Origin: an uncultured Cohaesibacter sp.
GTDB taxonomy: Bacteria > Pseudomonadota > Alphaproteobacteria > Rhizobiales > Cohaesibacteraceae
DNA: 64,000 nucleotides
NCBI RefSeq assembly: GCF_963676275.1
Contig: NZ_OY781091.1
Coordinates: 3,884,775-3,948,774, forward strand
Direction: 5' to 3'
Each line of letters opens with the position of its first letter. Within the stretch, counting starts at the first letter, position 1. This document shows positions 1 to 7,929 of this stretch, one piece after another. The notes below the pieces were generated by a model. It was not told the DNA's origin. It saw nothing but the letters and a program-made list of their open reading frames with translations, and did no database searches. Made by a program: the position numbers and the translations under genes.

Positions 1-2
1 TA

Positions 3-899
3 ACTGCGGTTTCCTGCACGGCCGCAGTCTGGGAGAATTTCCGCGACGGCATGCTCGAAGTTTCAAAATGGCTGAACTGGTATGAGGAACACAGCGATAT
101 CATCATGCCGGTACACAGCACGGCCGATATTCTGGAAGCCAAGAAGCAGAACAAGACGGGCATCATTCTCAACTGGCAGAACACCTCTCCCCTCGAAGAC
201 CGTCTGCAATTCGTGCCTCTGTTCAAGAAACTGGGTGTCGGCGTCATGCAGCTGACCTACAACACCCAGAATTATGCCGGTTCGGGTTATCTCGAATCCA
301 ACGATTCCGGCCTCAGCGACTGGGGCAAGGAGCTGATCGACGCCATGGGCGAATGGGGCGTTCTGTGTGATCTGTCCCACGTCGGCGACAAGACCTCCGC
401 CGATGTCGTTGCCTATTCCAAGAAGCCGGTGGCCTTTACCCATGTGCTGCCGCGCGGCCTGCTCGACAAGCCACGCAACAAATCCGACGAGCTGATGCAG
501 GCCGTTGCCGGAACCGGCGGCATTGTCGGTTTCTCGCTGTTTGCCCCGGGCATGAAGAATGGCAACGATTCGACCATCGACGATGTCGTGGAAGCCATTT
601 GCTACATGGTCGACCTGCTCGGTGAAGATCACGTCACGGTCGGCACCGACTTCAGCCTCAAGCATCCCCGTCCGGGCCCCTTCCTTGAATGGTGCAACAT
701 GGACAAGGGCGATGCCCGCTGGCTCACCCAGTTTGGCTCCAAGCCGGTCAACAAGCCCAAGGGCATTGAACGCATCAAGGAATTCCCCAACCTGACCGAA
801 GCCCTGCTCAAGGTCGGCTTCTCCCACGAGCGGATCAAGAAGATCTATGGCGAGAACTGGCTCCGCGTGTTGCGTCAGGTCTGGGAAGGAGAAAAATAA
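3..899 (+). CDS. M19-family membrane dipeptidase, 5' end outside the window
   Basis: The frame is open from base 3 and residues read naturally through the first in-frame ATG at 51, so the true start is upstream and only the C-terminal part is seen. Numbering from that ATG, the sequence shows the M19 pattern: a GxGVMQLTYN block near residue 62, LSH with a probable metal-ligand His at 110, a second His at 131 after PVAFT, PRNKSDELMQ, and a VGTDF block near 200. M19 enzymes are binuclear-zinc dipeptidases (renal dipeptidase type), several of which act on unusual dipeptides or D-amino-acid amides. The stop overlaps the start of the next gene by one base, so the two are probably cotranslated. The substrate cannot be told from the sequence. 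Confidence 0.85.
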   Translation, partial: TAVSCTAAVWENFRDGMLEVSKWLNWYEEHSDIIMPVHSTADILEAKKQNKTGIILNWQNTSPLEDRLQFVPLFKKLGVGVMQLTYNTQNYAGSGYLESNDSGLSDWGKELIDAMGEWGVLCDLSHVGDKTSADVVAYSKKPVAFTHVLPRGLLDKPRNKSDELMQAVAGTGGIVGFSLFAPGMKNGNDSTIDDVVEAICYMVDLLGEDHVTVGTDFSLKHPRPGPFLEWCNMDKGDARWLTQFGSKPVNKPKGIERIKEFPNLTEALLKVGFSHERIKKIYGENWLRVLRQVWEGEK

Positions 900-1918
900 T
901 GAACCGTATGGAACGACTTCAGGCTGTCGTCGAGGGCAAGCCGACAGATCGCGTACCGGTCTCTGCATGGGGCCACTGGTATCTGGAAGAACAGAAGGCG
1001 GAGAGCTTTGCCGACAAGATGCTGTCCTTCCGCGAGGAATATGACTGGGATCTGATCAAGGTTCATTCGCGGGCCAGCTATCATGTTGAACCCTTCGGTT
1101 TCAAGATCGATCCATCCAATGATCCTGCCATCGGCCATGGCCTGTTCCACAGCCCGGTCAGGACTGTAGAAGACTGGTACAAGCTGCGCCCGCAGCCACT
1201 TGAGAATGAAGCTTTCGACGAGCAGCTCAAGGTGCTTGAGCTGATCCGCGAGGGCATGCCCAAGGATTGCCCGCTGATCTTCACCGTCTTCACCCCGCTC
1301 GACATTGCCGACAAGATGCTCGACCGTCACGCCGATATCCTGTTCGATCATATCAGGGAAGCCCCCGAAGCGGTGGCCTATGGTCTTTCGGTCTTCTCCG
1401 AAACCCTCTCCCGTTTCGTTCGCAAGGTAACCGAAGTGGGCGTTGACGGTTTCTTCTTCTCGACCAAATGGGTCAATGGCTCCAAGCTCAGTGTCGCGCA
1501 ATATCGCGATCTCTGCCTTGCACCCGATCTCAACATGATGGCCGCCGCCAAGGGCCTGCCCTTCAACATCATGCATGTTTGCCAGAATGAGGTATTCCTC
1601 AATGGCTTCCATGACTATCCGGTGTCGATCATGCATTGGGATGACAATGGCAAGCACAATCCGAGCCTGCGCATGGGACGTCAGCTGACCGGTCATTGCG
1701 CAGGTGGTGGGGTGGCCTCCGCCACTCTTGCCCGCGGAACCGCTGATGAGGTGAGCCAAAAGGCCGTCAATGCCATCCTAGAAAATAACGGCACCGGCAT
1801 GATCCTCGCATCGGGTTGTTCCATTGCCACCGCAAAAACCCCCGCAGAAAATCTGAAAGCCTTGCGCGAGGCTCCGCAAAAAGCGGCTGAGTTGCTGGAA
1901 CAGGGAAAAGCAGCCTGA
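899..1918 (+). CDS. uroporphyrinogen decarboxylase (URO-D) family protein
   Basis: 339 residues. The N-terminus (MNRMERLQAVVEGKPTDRVP) and the C-terminal block (GTGMILASGCSIATAKTPAENL) match the URO-D superfamily, which includes HemE and the MtaA/CmuA corrinoid methyltransferases. The HemE substrate-binding pattern is not obvious, so a methyltransferase-like or unknown role is more likely than haem synthesis. The ATG is preceded by AAGGAG and shares a base with the TAA of the M19 gene, giving a TAATG junction and an evident operon. A strong terminator follows at 2088-2121. The pairing of an M19 peptidase with a URO-D-like protein suggests catabolism of a small amide or methylated compound; this is inference. 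Confidence 0.8.
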   Translation: MNRMERLQAVVEGKPTDRVPVSAWGHWYLEEQKAESFADKMLSFREEYDWDLIKVHSRASYHVEPFGFKIDPSNDPAIGHGLFHSPVRTVEDWYKLRPQPLENEAFDEQLKVLELIREGMPKDCPLIFTVFTPLDIADKMLDRHADILFDHIREAPEAVAYGLSVFSETLSRFVRKVTEVGVDGFFFSTKWVNGSKLSVAQYRDLCLAPDLNMMAAAKGLPFNIMHVCQNEVFLNGFHDYPVSIMHWDDNGKHNPSLRMGRQLTGHCAGGGVASATLARGTADEVSQKAVNAILENNGTGMILASGCSIATAKTPAENLKALREAPQKAAELLEQGKAA

Positions 1919-1942
1919 CCGTTCCGGCACCCCAATCGCAAA

Positions 1943-1980
1943 GAAGAGAGACCGGCCTCCCCTCTTTACGGCCTCTCTTC
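1943..1980 (+). terminator. stem-loop after the URO-D-like gene
   Basis: Arms GAAGAGAGACCG (1943-1954) and CGGCCTCTCTTC (1969-1980) pair with one A-C mismatch. The following tract is T-poor, so this alone is a weak terminator and may act with the stronger one downstream. Confidence 0.45.
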
Positions 1981-2087
1981 ATTCTCTGGCGACATTGAAA
2001 TGCCATGCAAGCAAAATCAACTGGCCTCATCGTCAGGCCTCCTGTCCTGACGCCAAAAGGCCAAGCTGCTTTCATGCAATTGCCAAA

Positions 2088-2121
2088 CCCTGATCTCTTT
2101 CATGGGATCAGGGATTTTTTT
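2088..2121 (+). terminator. intrinsic terminator of the M19/URO-D operon
   Basis: CCCTGATC (2088-2095) pairs exactly with GATCAGGG (2106-2113) and is followed by ATTTTTTT. This is a standard rho-independent terminator reading rightward. Confidence 0.85.
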
Positions 2122-2294
2122 GCTCTGACTTGAAGATATGCCAGCTTGGAAATAGCGGACGATCTGTCGCCCCAAAAGGAAGAAGAAAAAAGGCAAAAAG
2201 AGAGAGGGACACAGGCCAGCCTCTGGAAAGCAAGCCCCAAGCACGGCGCACACATAGGTACGGCTCGTTGATGGGCTCATGGGGCAGTAAGATC

Positions 2295-3239
2295 CTAGCG
2301 ACTGCGGCCCGTTCCCTTGCGGCTGCGGCTCTTGTCCTTGCGCCGGAAACCGGGCACAGCCTCTCCGACCACTTCTTCATGCAGGCTCACAAGGTCGCGC
2401 AACACCGACAATTGCGGATGTCCCTCGGCCACGATAATGCTCCAGGAGAAGAGATGCTCCTCGGCGAGCGGGCGAATGATGACATTCTCAATCGGCACAC
2501 TGAAGGCTGTCAGCGGATCAACGATCCCAACCGCCGCGCCCGATTGAATGCAATGCAGGGCCGCAATGGTTGAGGAGCAGCTGATCTCCTGCTTGATCTC
2601 GATCCCCTGTTTGGCCAAGGCTTCATCGACCAGCCGGCGAAACCGGAAACGGTCTCCCAAGGTGGCAAAACGACGGCCTCTGAAATCCTCGATTTTGAGC
2701 AGCTTCTTGTTTGCCAGCGGATCATCCACCGGGACGGCTGCAACGCATGGCGCCTCGTAGGATCCAATGGTTTCAAGACCAGGATGATCCAGCGGCGGAT
2801 TGGCAAAGCCCAGATCGGCCTGCCCGTTGACCACCATCTGCGGCACGATTTCCGCCCGCTGCAAGCTGAGGGAAATCTTGTCCGGAACTTTCGAAGCGCT
2901 CATCCGCGCCAGAATTTTCGGCACGAAGGCGATACCGACCGACGAAATGGACGCAATGTTGAAAGATCGCGGCGCAGCGGTCGCAATATCATGAGCCCGA
3001 TGCTCCAGCCGCGAGACGGCATTGAGCAGCCCTTCAGCTTCCGCATAGAAATCCAGCCCGTCACGGGTGGGGATAATCTTGGGTCCATTGCGCGTCAACA
3101 GCTGAAAGCCGACCGAATTCTCCAGCTCCTGAACCAGACGGGTCACCGTTGGCTGGGATGTTCCCAACACACGCGCAGCCGCCGTCATGCTTCCGGTTGA
3201 GACCACGGTGACAAATGCTTCAAGCTGGCGAAAATCCAA
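2295..3239 (-). CDS. LysR-family transcriptional regulator
   Basis: 314 residues from the TTG start preferred here. The N-terminal winged helix (LDFRQLEAFVTVV...SMTAAARVLGTSQPTVTRLVQELE) is typical of LysR, followed by a substrate-binding domain from about residue 90 and a basic Arg/Lys tail. A good ribosome site (AAAAGGGGA) stands six bases before the TTG at 3239; the only upstream ATG (3266) has none, and a TTG at 3284 is also possible. The gene converges on the M19/URO-D operon. Upstream lie a 12-bp degenerate tandem repeat and a long empty stretch before the HAD gene, so its target is not evident. LysR proteins often control the divergent neighbour, but here that is 0.7 kb away. Confidence 0.9.
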   Translation of the reverse strand: MDFRQLEAFVTVVSTGSMTAAARVLGTSQPTVTRLVQELENSVGFQLLTRNGPKIIPTRDGLDFYAEAEGLLNAVSRLEHRAHDIATAAPRSFNIASISSVGIAFVPKILARMSASKVPDKISLSLQRAEIVPQMVVNGQADLGFANPPLDHPGLETIGSYEAPCVAAVPVDDPLANKKLLKIEDFRGRRFATLGDRFRFRRLVDEALAKQGIEIKQEISCSSTIAALHCIQSGAAVGIVDPLTAFSVPIENVIIRPLAEEHLFSWSIIVAEGHPQLSVLRDLVSLHEEVVGEAVPGFRRKDKSRSRKGTGRSR

Positions 3240-3307
3240 TGCAGATCCCCTTTTCTTCTCTTCCATTTCAACCGGTTTTCTCAAAACAGCGCCCCGCGCC
3301 AGAAACT

Positions 3308-3391
3308 GGATCTAAAACCGGATCTGAAGCCAGATCTGCAGCCAGTGCAGAAACCGTGGTGAAAACCGGATCAGGCATCAGATGTCTGACC
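3308..3391. repeat. seven degenerate 12-bp tandem units upstream of the LysR gene
   Basis: The sequence can be cut into seven consecutive 12-mers: GGATCTAAAACC, GGATCTGAAGCC, AGATCTGCAGCC, AGTGCAGAAACC, GTGGTGAAAACC, GGATCAGGCATC and AGATGTCTGACC. Most end in CC and most begin with RG; the first three share RGATCT. Twelve bases is close to one helical turn plus one base, so this may be a protein-binding array or just a decayed minisatellite. Confidence 0.55.
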
Positions 3392-3941
3392 ATTCAACCC
3401 GCAAAAGAATAGCGCCTTTCAGCATAATCGCAACAGGTCCACAAGCCATGCAGACTTACAGAAAAAGCGCATTATCAACAATATGGCAGGGCAAAGCCCA
3501 AAAAGGGTTTCAACCGCTTTATGCATGATGGGCTGGAATTTTCAACAGCTGCATGGTGTCTGGCACTTATCGAGCCTATCGCCTCATGAACAAGGCCAAA
3601 ACCATGCCCGTGAAAGAAACAAAGCTTTGGCACCACCTCCGATGACGCCACCCACCATCAAATTCAGGTGCGAAAATGGGCGAAGAGAAACAATTGGACA
3701 ATCCCCCGCAAAACGGAACAATCGCCACAATCTGACAGCTATTTGCTTTTCATGTCGCTCGCAAGAGCGTTTAATAAGGCGCCAGAGCCCCCTTCCAGAG
3801 GCACAAACAGCATAACCGGCAGAAGCGCGAGCATAGAGGCGCGCATCGTCACATGGAACAACACTATAAAGCCCGGCAATCTGCCTGCCAAATCCCTTTG
3901 GAACGACGCTGAGAAACAACCAGACGACAAACAAGAGTAAC
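3392..3941. other. gene-free stretch between the LysR and HAD genes
   Basis: Several frames of 60-120 codons are open here on both strands. None shows a recognisable domain or a good ribosome site, and they overlap each other. One plus-strand frame (3668-3940) ends one base before the HAD start and could be a leader, but I do not call it. The promoter of the HAD gene is presumably in the last 200 bases. Confidence 0.5.
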
Positions 3942-5216
3942 ATGATGAACAGTCAGGACAGCACCGAACTCCAGAACCCGGCCACCCAGCCCGCCCGGCC
4001 TCCCGAAAGGATCGATGCCGCCACAGCATTGCTGGCAAGACAGCTGGCCCCCATCCTTCTGTGTGACAAGAATGAGCCCTTTGAACCGGTCGTCGTCGGC
4101 ATTTCTCATCTGAAACGGGGCGAAAGCTCCCCCAGTTTCCAGCGTCTCAATCCTTTCACCCATGCGCCAAATCGCACCTACACCATTCTGGAATATGCGA
4201 TCTGGTGGAATGGTGACATCGAACATCTCTATGAGCTGGACCATGTCTGGATCTACCTCAACGAGAACAACAGCCCGATCCACATCACCGCAAGCGCCCA
4301 TGGCGAAATGATCGACATCAGCCAGACCAACTGGCAGGATCGCCAGATCAGGCTCTTTTGCGAACCCGGCAAGCATGCCCTGACCCCGACCTCCGCCGAA
4401 ATCATCAAACGGCGCGAGTGGCTCGACCAGATTTGCAGCGGCAGTGACAATGTCTCCGGCTTCCAGATCCCGGCCGAATTTGGCGATCACATGAGCTTTC
4501 TGACGCCTTATGACTATTTCCTCGCCCGGGATTATCTGAAAGGCAAGCGCTTCACACCAAGCTACAGTTTTGAAAAAAGCCTTGATCTGTCAAAGGTTCC
4601 CTTCATGAGTTGGGATGAATTGAAAATGTTCATTCCCCGCCTGCTGCGCGATCAGAGCGAGGAATTGCGCAAAAACAAGAAAGGGATCAAGGCGGTGCTT
4701 ATCGATAGCGGCGACACCCTGATTGACGAGGGAACCCGCATCTATAGCGAGGACCGAGAAAATCTGGTGCTCGCGGCCAGATCCATTGAAACCAGCCGCG
4801 ATCTGCTCAAGGGCCTGAAGGAACGCGGCTATCTGATTGCTCTTGTCGCCGATGGTCTTGAGCAGAGCTTTCACAATGTTCTCAAGAAAAATGGCTTCTG
4901 GGACTATTTCGATGCCATATCCATTTCCGAGAATTGCGGCATCACCAAACCCAGCCCGCGCATCTTCATTGAAGCCCTGATGCAACTGGGATTGCGCCGG
5001 GAAGATACCAACAACATCATCATGCTGGGCGACAATCTCAGCCGCGACATCTGCGGAGCCAATGCTCTGGGCATCACGTCCGTCTGGCTGGACTGGAACC
5101 CACGGCAGGAAAAAAGCCCGAGAGAAGATCTCGAAAAGCCGGACCATACCATTTCACGCCCGATTGAATTGTTGCAGATAATTGATCAACTGGAAGGCGA
5201 GGAAGCTATAGACTGA
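3942..5216 (+). CDS. two-domain protein with C-terminal HAD-like hydrolase domain
   Basis: 424 residues. Residues about 248-390 form a HAD domain: motif I IDSGDTL with Asp255 as the expected nucleophile, Lys336 in GITKPSPRIF, and LGDNLSRDI (363-370) as the acidic motif IV. Motif I is of the DxGxT type, so the usual Asp at position +2 is Gly, as in some HAD subgroups; motif II (LVADG) also lacks its usual Ser/Thr. Residues about 25-220 are a separate domain with LAPILL..., EYAIWWNGDIEHLYELDHVWIYL and ITASAHGE, which faintly recalls the Vps62-like eukaryotic domain; that link is only a visual impression. Two ATGs (3942, 3945) are possible, with a weak AAGAG ribosome site. The gene appears to be alone. 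Substrate unknown. Confidence 0.75.
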   Translation: MMNSQDSTELQNPATQPARPPERIDAATALLARQLAPILLCDKNEPFEPVVVGISHLKRGESSPSFQRLNPFTHAPNRTYTILEYAIWWNGDIEHLYELDHVWIYLNENNSPIHITASAHGEMIDISQTNWQDRQIRLFCEPGKHALTPTSAEIIKRREWLDQICSGSDNVSGFQIPAEFGDHMSFLTPYDYFLARDYLKGKRFTPSYSFEKSLDLSKVPFMSWDELKMFIPRLLRDQSEELRKNKKGIKAVLIDSGDTLIDEGTRIYSEDRENLVLAARSIETSRDLLKGLKERGYLIALVADGLEQSFHNVLKKNGFWDYFDAISISENCGITKPSPRIFIEALMQLGLRREDTNNIIMLGDNLSRDICGANALGITSVWLDWNPRQEKSPREDLEKPDHTISRPIELLQIIDQLEGEEAID

Positions 5217-5265
5217 GACCGCATTTATCCCTTAGAATGCCATTGCATTGGCTTTGAAAAAAGAG

Positions 5266-5311
5266 TCGCTTCTCGAACCCACATTGAAAAATGACCACCT
5301 TCGAGAAGCGA
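5266..5311. repeat. 12-bp perfect inverted repeat between the HAD and IclR genes
   Basis: TCGCTTCTCGAA (5266-5277) and TTCGAGAAGCGA (5300-5311) pair exactly around a 22-base loop. A run of A bases just left of the first arm would give a T tract for leftward transcription, but the adjacent genes read rightward. It may terminate HAD transcription or bind a regulator. Confidence 0.5.
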
Positions 5312-5399
5312 ATTTGCGGCAAAAAGCGCACAAGACAGTCCGTATATCCTCGTATTATTCTTGATATTTCAGCCCAATAATCTCAAAATTCTCAAAAAT

Positions 5400-5414
5400 G
5401 ATACACTCTGTATC
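5400..5414. promoter_or_regulatory. palindrome upstream of the IclR gene, candidate autoregulatory operator
   Basis: GATACA-CTC-TGTATC is a perfect 6-3-6 palindrome centred 81 bases before the ATG. IclR-type proteins usually bind palindromes of about this size near their own promoters. The half-site recurs as GATACACT (15292-15299) and AATACACT (6528-6535) near two operons of the neighbouring island. Confidence 0.5.
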
Positions 5415-5487
5415 GTATTATGGGTTGCTATTTTCGCAATCTTAATATTCACTGGTAGGCGAACGCAACGAAAGTAACGGAAACGTC

Positions 5488-6258
5488 ATGTCCACCAATG
5501 AAAAAGAAAAGAATTCACGTGGCGGAATTCAGGTCATCGCGAGAGCCGCAGACATTCTGCGCGCCTTGAAAACAAGCCAGTCGGGCATGAGCCTTGGCCA
5601 GATTGCCCAGCGGGTGGATCTTCCCAGATCAACAGTCCAGCGCATTGTGAATGCCCTTCAGCAGGAAAATTTCATCATCACCGATTCACAGGGCGGCGGC
5701 TTGCGCCTCGGGCCTGAACTGAACGCGCTGGCCGAAGCGACCCGTTACAATATCGTGGAATATTGCCGCTTGCTGCTCACAGAACTGACGCAGGCCACCG
5801 GCGAGACGTCAGACCTTTCGGTCTTTCGCAGGGACGCCATGATCTTTCTCGATCAGGTGCCCGGCACCCATCGCCTGCGCACGGTTTCCGCAGTTGGCGA
5901 GGCTTTCCCTCTTTCGAGCACGGCAAACGGCCGCGCCTGTCTCAGCCTGATGGAAGAATATAAGGCGCAACAGCTTGTTCTGAGTGAATGGGAACGCTGG
6001 GGCGTCAAAGGCGATATGGACGCGGTCCTCGCTGATCTGCGCAAAATCCGCGCGGTCGGCATGGCCTTTGACGAGGATCACCACACGCCGGGTATTTCAG
6101 CTATCGGCTTTGCGTTCCGCGACTGGTTCGGTGACCTGCATGCCATTTCCGTTCCGGTACCTTCCAGCCGCTATGCGGACAAGAAAGACGAAATCGAAGA
6201 AGCCCTTAGAAAGACTGCCGCTCATGTAAAGAAACGCATGACCCGCCGCAGTTCCTGA
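5488..6258 (+). CDS. IclR-family transcriptional regulator
   Basis: 256 residues, normal for the family. Residues about 15-75 form the winged helix (VIARAADILRALKTS...MSLGQIAQRVDLPRSTVQRIVNAL); residues about 85-250 are the effector-binding domain, with the typical ending block (GISAIGFAFRDWFGDLHAISVPVP). The ATG at 5488 has only a weak upstream AACGGA. It precedes the thiolase and MaoC-PTA genes in the same direction but is separated from them by a terminator and a promoter gap. It is the most likely regulator of the beta-keto acid island (6.6-16.9 kb); this rests on position and shared half-sites, not on any direct evidence. The inducer is unknown. Confidence 0.92.
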   Translation: MSTNEKEKNSRGGIQVIARAADILRALKTSQSGMSLGQIAQRVDLPRSTVQRIVNALQQENFIITDSQGGGLRLGPELNALAEATRYNIVEYCRLLLTELTQATGETSDLSVFRRDAMIFLDQVPGTHRLRTVSAVGEAFPLSSTANGRACLSLMEEYKAQQLVLSEWERWGVKGDMDAVLADLRKIRAVGMAFDEDHHTPGISAIGFAFRDWFGDLHAISVPVPSSRYADKKDEIEEALRKTAAHVKKRMTRRSS

Positions 6259-6586
6259 GCGCCTCGCGGCCCTTTTGGCATTTTTGATTCTGATTGGCAA
6301 AGCCCTCCATCCGCGAGGGCTTTTTCATGCCAAAGCCCATGCCAACTAAGGCATAGTAACAAAAGGCCTAATACCAGAATGCCTAATACAAAGAAACGAC
6401 AAGCCCCTCTAAACTCCCGCCTCGACACGCAAAACGGATAGGAAAAAAGCCAATTTGGCGTGAAATCGGGCCGATTGACGTTGACCGCATAGCGGTTCTG
6501 ATGTACCGTCCTTTGGTGCAAAAAGGTAATACACTGCGACATATTCAAAGAAGCCGCAGTCGTAATAAGTCGGAGGAGCTTCCAAT
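6259..6586. other. intergenic region with the probable thiolase promoter
   Basis: After the IclR terminator there is no gene. The stretch holds TGTACCGT (6502-6509), the reverse complement of ACGGTACA found before the CoA-transferase and cupin operons, and AATACACT (6528-6535), which resembles the IclR palindrome half-site. The thiolase ribosome site GGAGGAG is at 6572-6578. Confidence 0.5.
6299..6325 (+). terminator. terminator of the IclR gene
   Basis: AAAGCCCTC (6299-6307) pairs with GAGGGCTTT (6315-6323) around a seven-base loop and runs into T residues. Confidence 0.85.
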
Positions 6587-7762
6587 ATGACCAATGTCGT
6601 AATTGCGTCCGCAGCGCGCACCGCTGTGGGCAGTTTTTTAGGTTCTTTTGCCAATGTTTCCGCCCATGATCTGGGTGCAGCCGTATTGAAGGCCGTAGTG
6701 GAACGCGCTGGCGTCGACCCTGCAGAAGTATCGGAAACCATTCTGGGTCAGGTACTCAATGCAGGTCAGGGACAGAACCCCGCCCGTCAGGCACATATCA
6801 ATGCTGGCTTCCCGATTGAAAGCGCCGCTTGGGGCATCAACCAGGTATGTGGTTCAGGTTTGCGCGCCGTGGCTCTTGCCGCACAGCATGTGATGCTCGG
6901 TGATGCGAAAATTGTCGTCGCTGGCGGTCAGGAAAGCATGTCACAGGCTCCCCATGTTGCCTATATCCGTCAGGGCCAGAAGATGGGCGATCTGAAAATG
7001 ATCGACACCATGATCCGGGACGGTCTCTGGGAAGCATTCAATGGTTATCATATGGGCCAGACCGCAGAGAATGTTGCAGAGCAGTGGGAAATCACCCGCG
7101 AAATGCAGGATGCTCTGGCACTGCGCTCCCAGAACAATGCCGAAGCGGCCCAGAAAGCTGGCCGTTTTGATGATGAAATCGTTCCCTTCACGGTCAAGAA
7201 CCGCAAGGGCGACATCATCGTCGACAAGGACGAATTCATCCGCCCCGGCACGACGATTGAAAATCTGCAGAAATTGCGCCCGGCCTTCATCAAGGACGGC
7301 ACCGTCACCGCAGGCAATGCCTCCGGCATCAATGACGGCGCGGCAGTTACTCTGTGCATGACCGCAGAAGATGCAGAAAAACGCGGTATCGAGCCCTTGG
7401 CCCGCATCGTTTCCTATGCCACCGCAGGGCTTGACCCGAAGGTTATGGGCATGGGTCCGGTCTATGCCTCCCGCATTGCGCTGGATAAGGCTGGCTGGAA
7501 AGCTGAAGATCTGGATCTGGTTGAGGCCAACGAGGCCTTCGCAGCGCAGGCTTGCGCCGTGAACAAGGAAATGGGCTGGAATCCGGAAATCGTCAACGTC
7601 AATGGCGGTGCCATTGCCATTGGCCATCCGATCGGCGCTTCGGGCTGCCGTATCCTCAACACCCTGCTGTTTGAAATGAAACGCCGCAACGCCAAGAAGG
7701 GTCTTGCAACCCTTTGCATCGGCGGTGGCATGGGTGTTGCGCTCTGTGTCGAGCGTCCATGA
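6587..7762 (+). CDS. acetyl-CoA C-acetyltransferase (thiolase)
   Basis: 391 residues, full length for a biosynthetic/degradative type II thiolase. The active-site Cys lies in [16 protein letters not shown] (near residue 88), the His in [14 protein letters not shown] (near 347) and the second Cys in [16 protein letters not shown] (near 377). It interconverts two acetyl-CoA with acetoacetyl-CoA. A strong GGAGGAG ribosome site precedes the ATG. Next to an IclR regulator, a CoA transferase and BKACE, it most likely works in the thiolytic direction, cleaving acetoacetyl-CoA; homologues named PhaA/AtoB cannot be separated by sequence alone. Confidence 0.95.
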   Translation: MTNVVIASAARTAVGSFLGSFANVSAHDLGAAVLKAVVERAGVDPAEVSETILGQVLNAGQGQNPARQAHINAGFPIESAAWGINQVCGSGLRAVALAAQHVMLGDAKIVVAGGQESMSQAPHVAYIRQGQKMGDLKMIDTMIRDGLWEAFNGYHMGQTAENVAEQWEITREMQDALALRSQNNAEAAQKAGRFDDEIVPFTVKNRKGDIIVDKDEFIRPGTTIENLQKLRPAFIKDGTVTAGNASGINDGAAVTLCMTAEDAEKRGIEPLARIVSYATAGLDPKVMGMGPVYASRIALDKAGWKAEDLDLVEANEAFAAQACAVNKEMGWNPEIVNVNGGAIAIGHPIGASGCRILNTLLFEMKRRNAKKGLATLCIGGGMGVALCVERP

Positions 7763-7805
7763 CAACAGCATGCATCATGATTTGAAGATGATTGAAACCT
7801 GATTG

Positions 7806-7845
7806 AAAAGGCGGATTTGAACTCACTTTCAAATCCGCCTTTTTT
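7806..7845 (+). terminator. terminator after the thiolase gene
   Basis: A 16-bp perfect stem, AAAAGGCGGATTTGAA (7806-7821) with TTCAAATCCGCCTTTT (7828-7843), closes a six-base loop and ends in T residues. Confidence 0.92.
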
Positions 7846-7929
7846 GCAAGAAAAGCCCAAAGAAAAGCCCCCGACTTGAAACGAGAAATGAAGCCACACC
7901 GATAGATCCAGCCCCGCAGGGAGCCGCCG

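Larger units (their letters stand above)
1919..2294. other. gene-free gap between convergent genes
   Basis: Contains the two stem-loops at 1943-1980 and 2088-2121. The short frames between 2108 and 2294 lack homology, ribosome sites and codon character. I see no gene. Confidence 0.6.

Noticed and set aside
3668-3940. 90-codon frame ending one base before the HAD gene
   Set aside because: Tempting because of the close junction, but no ribosome site, no homology and no codon character.
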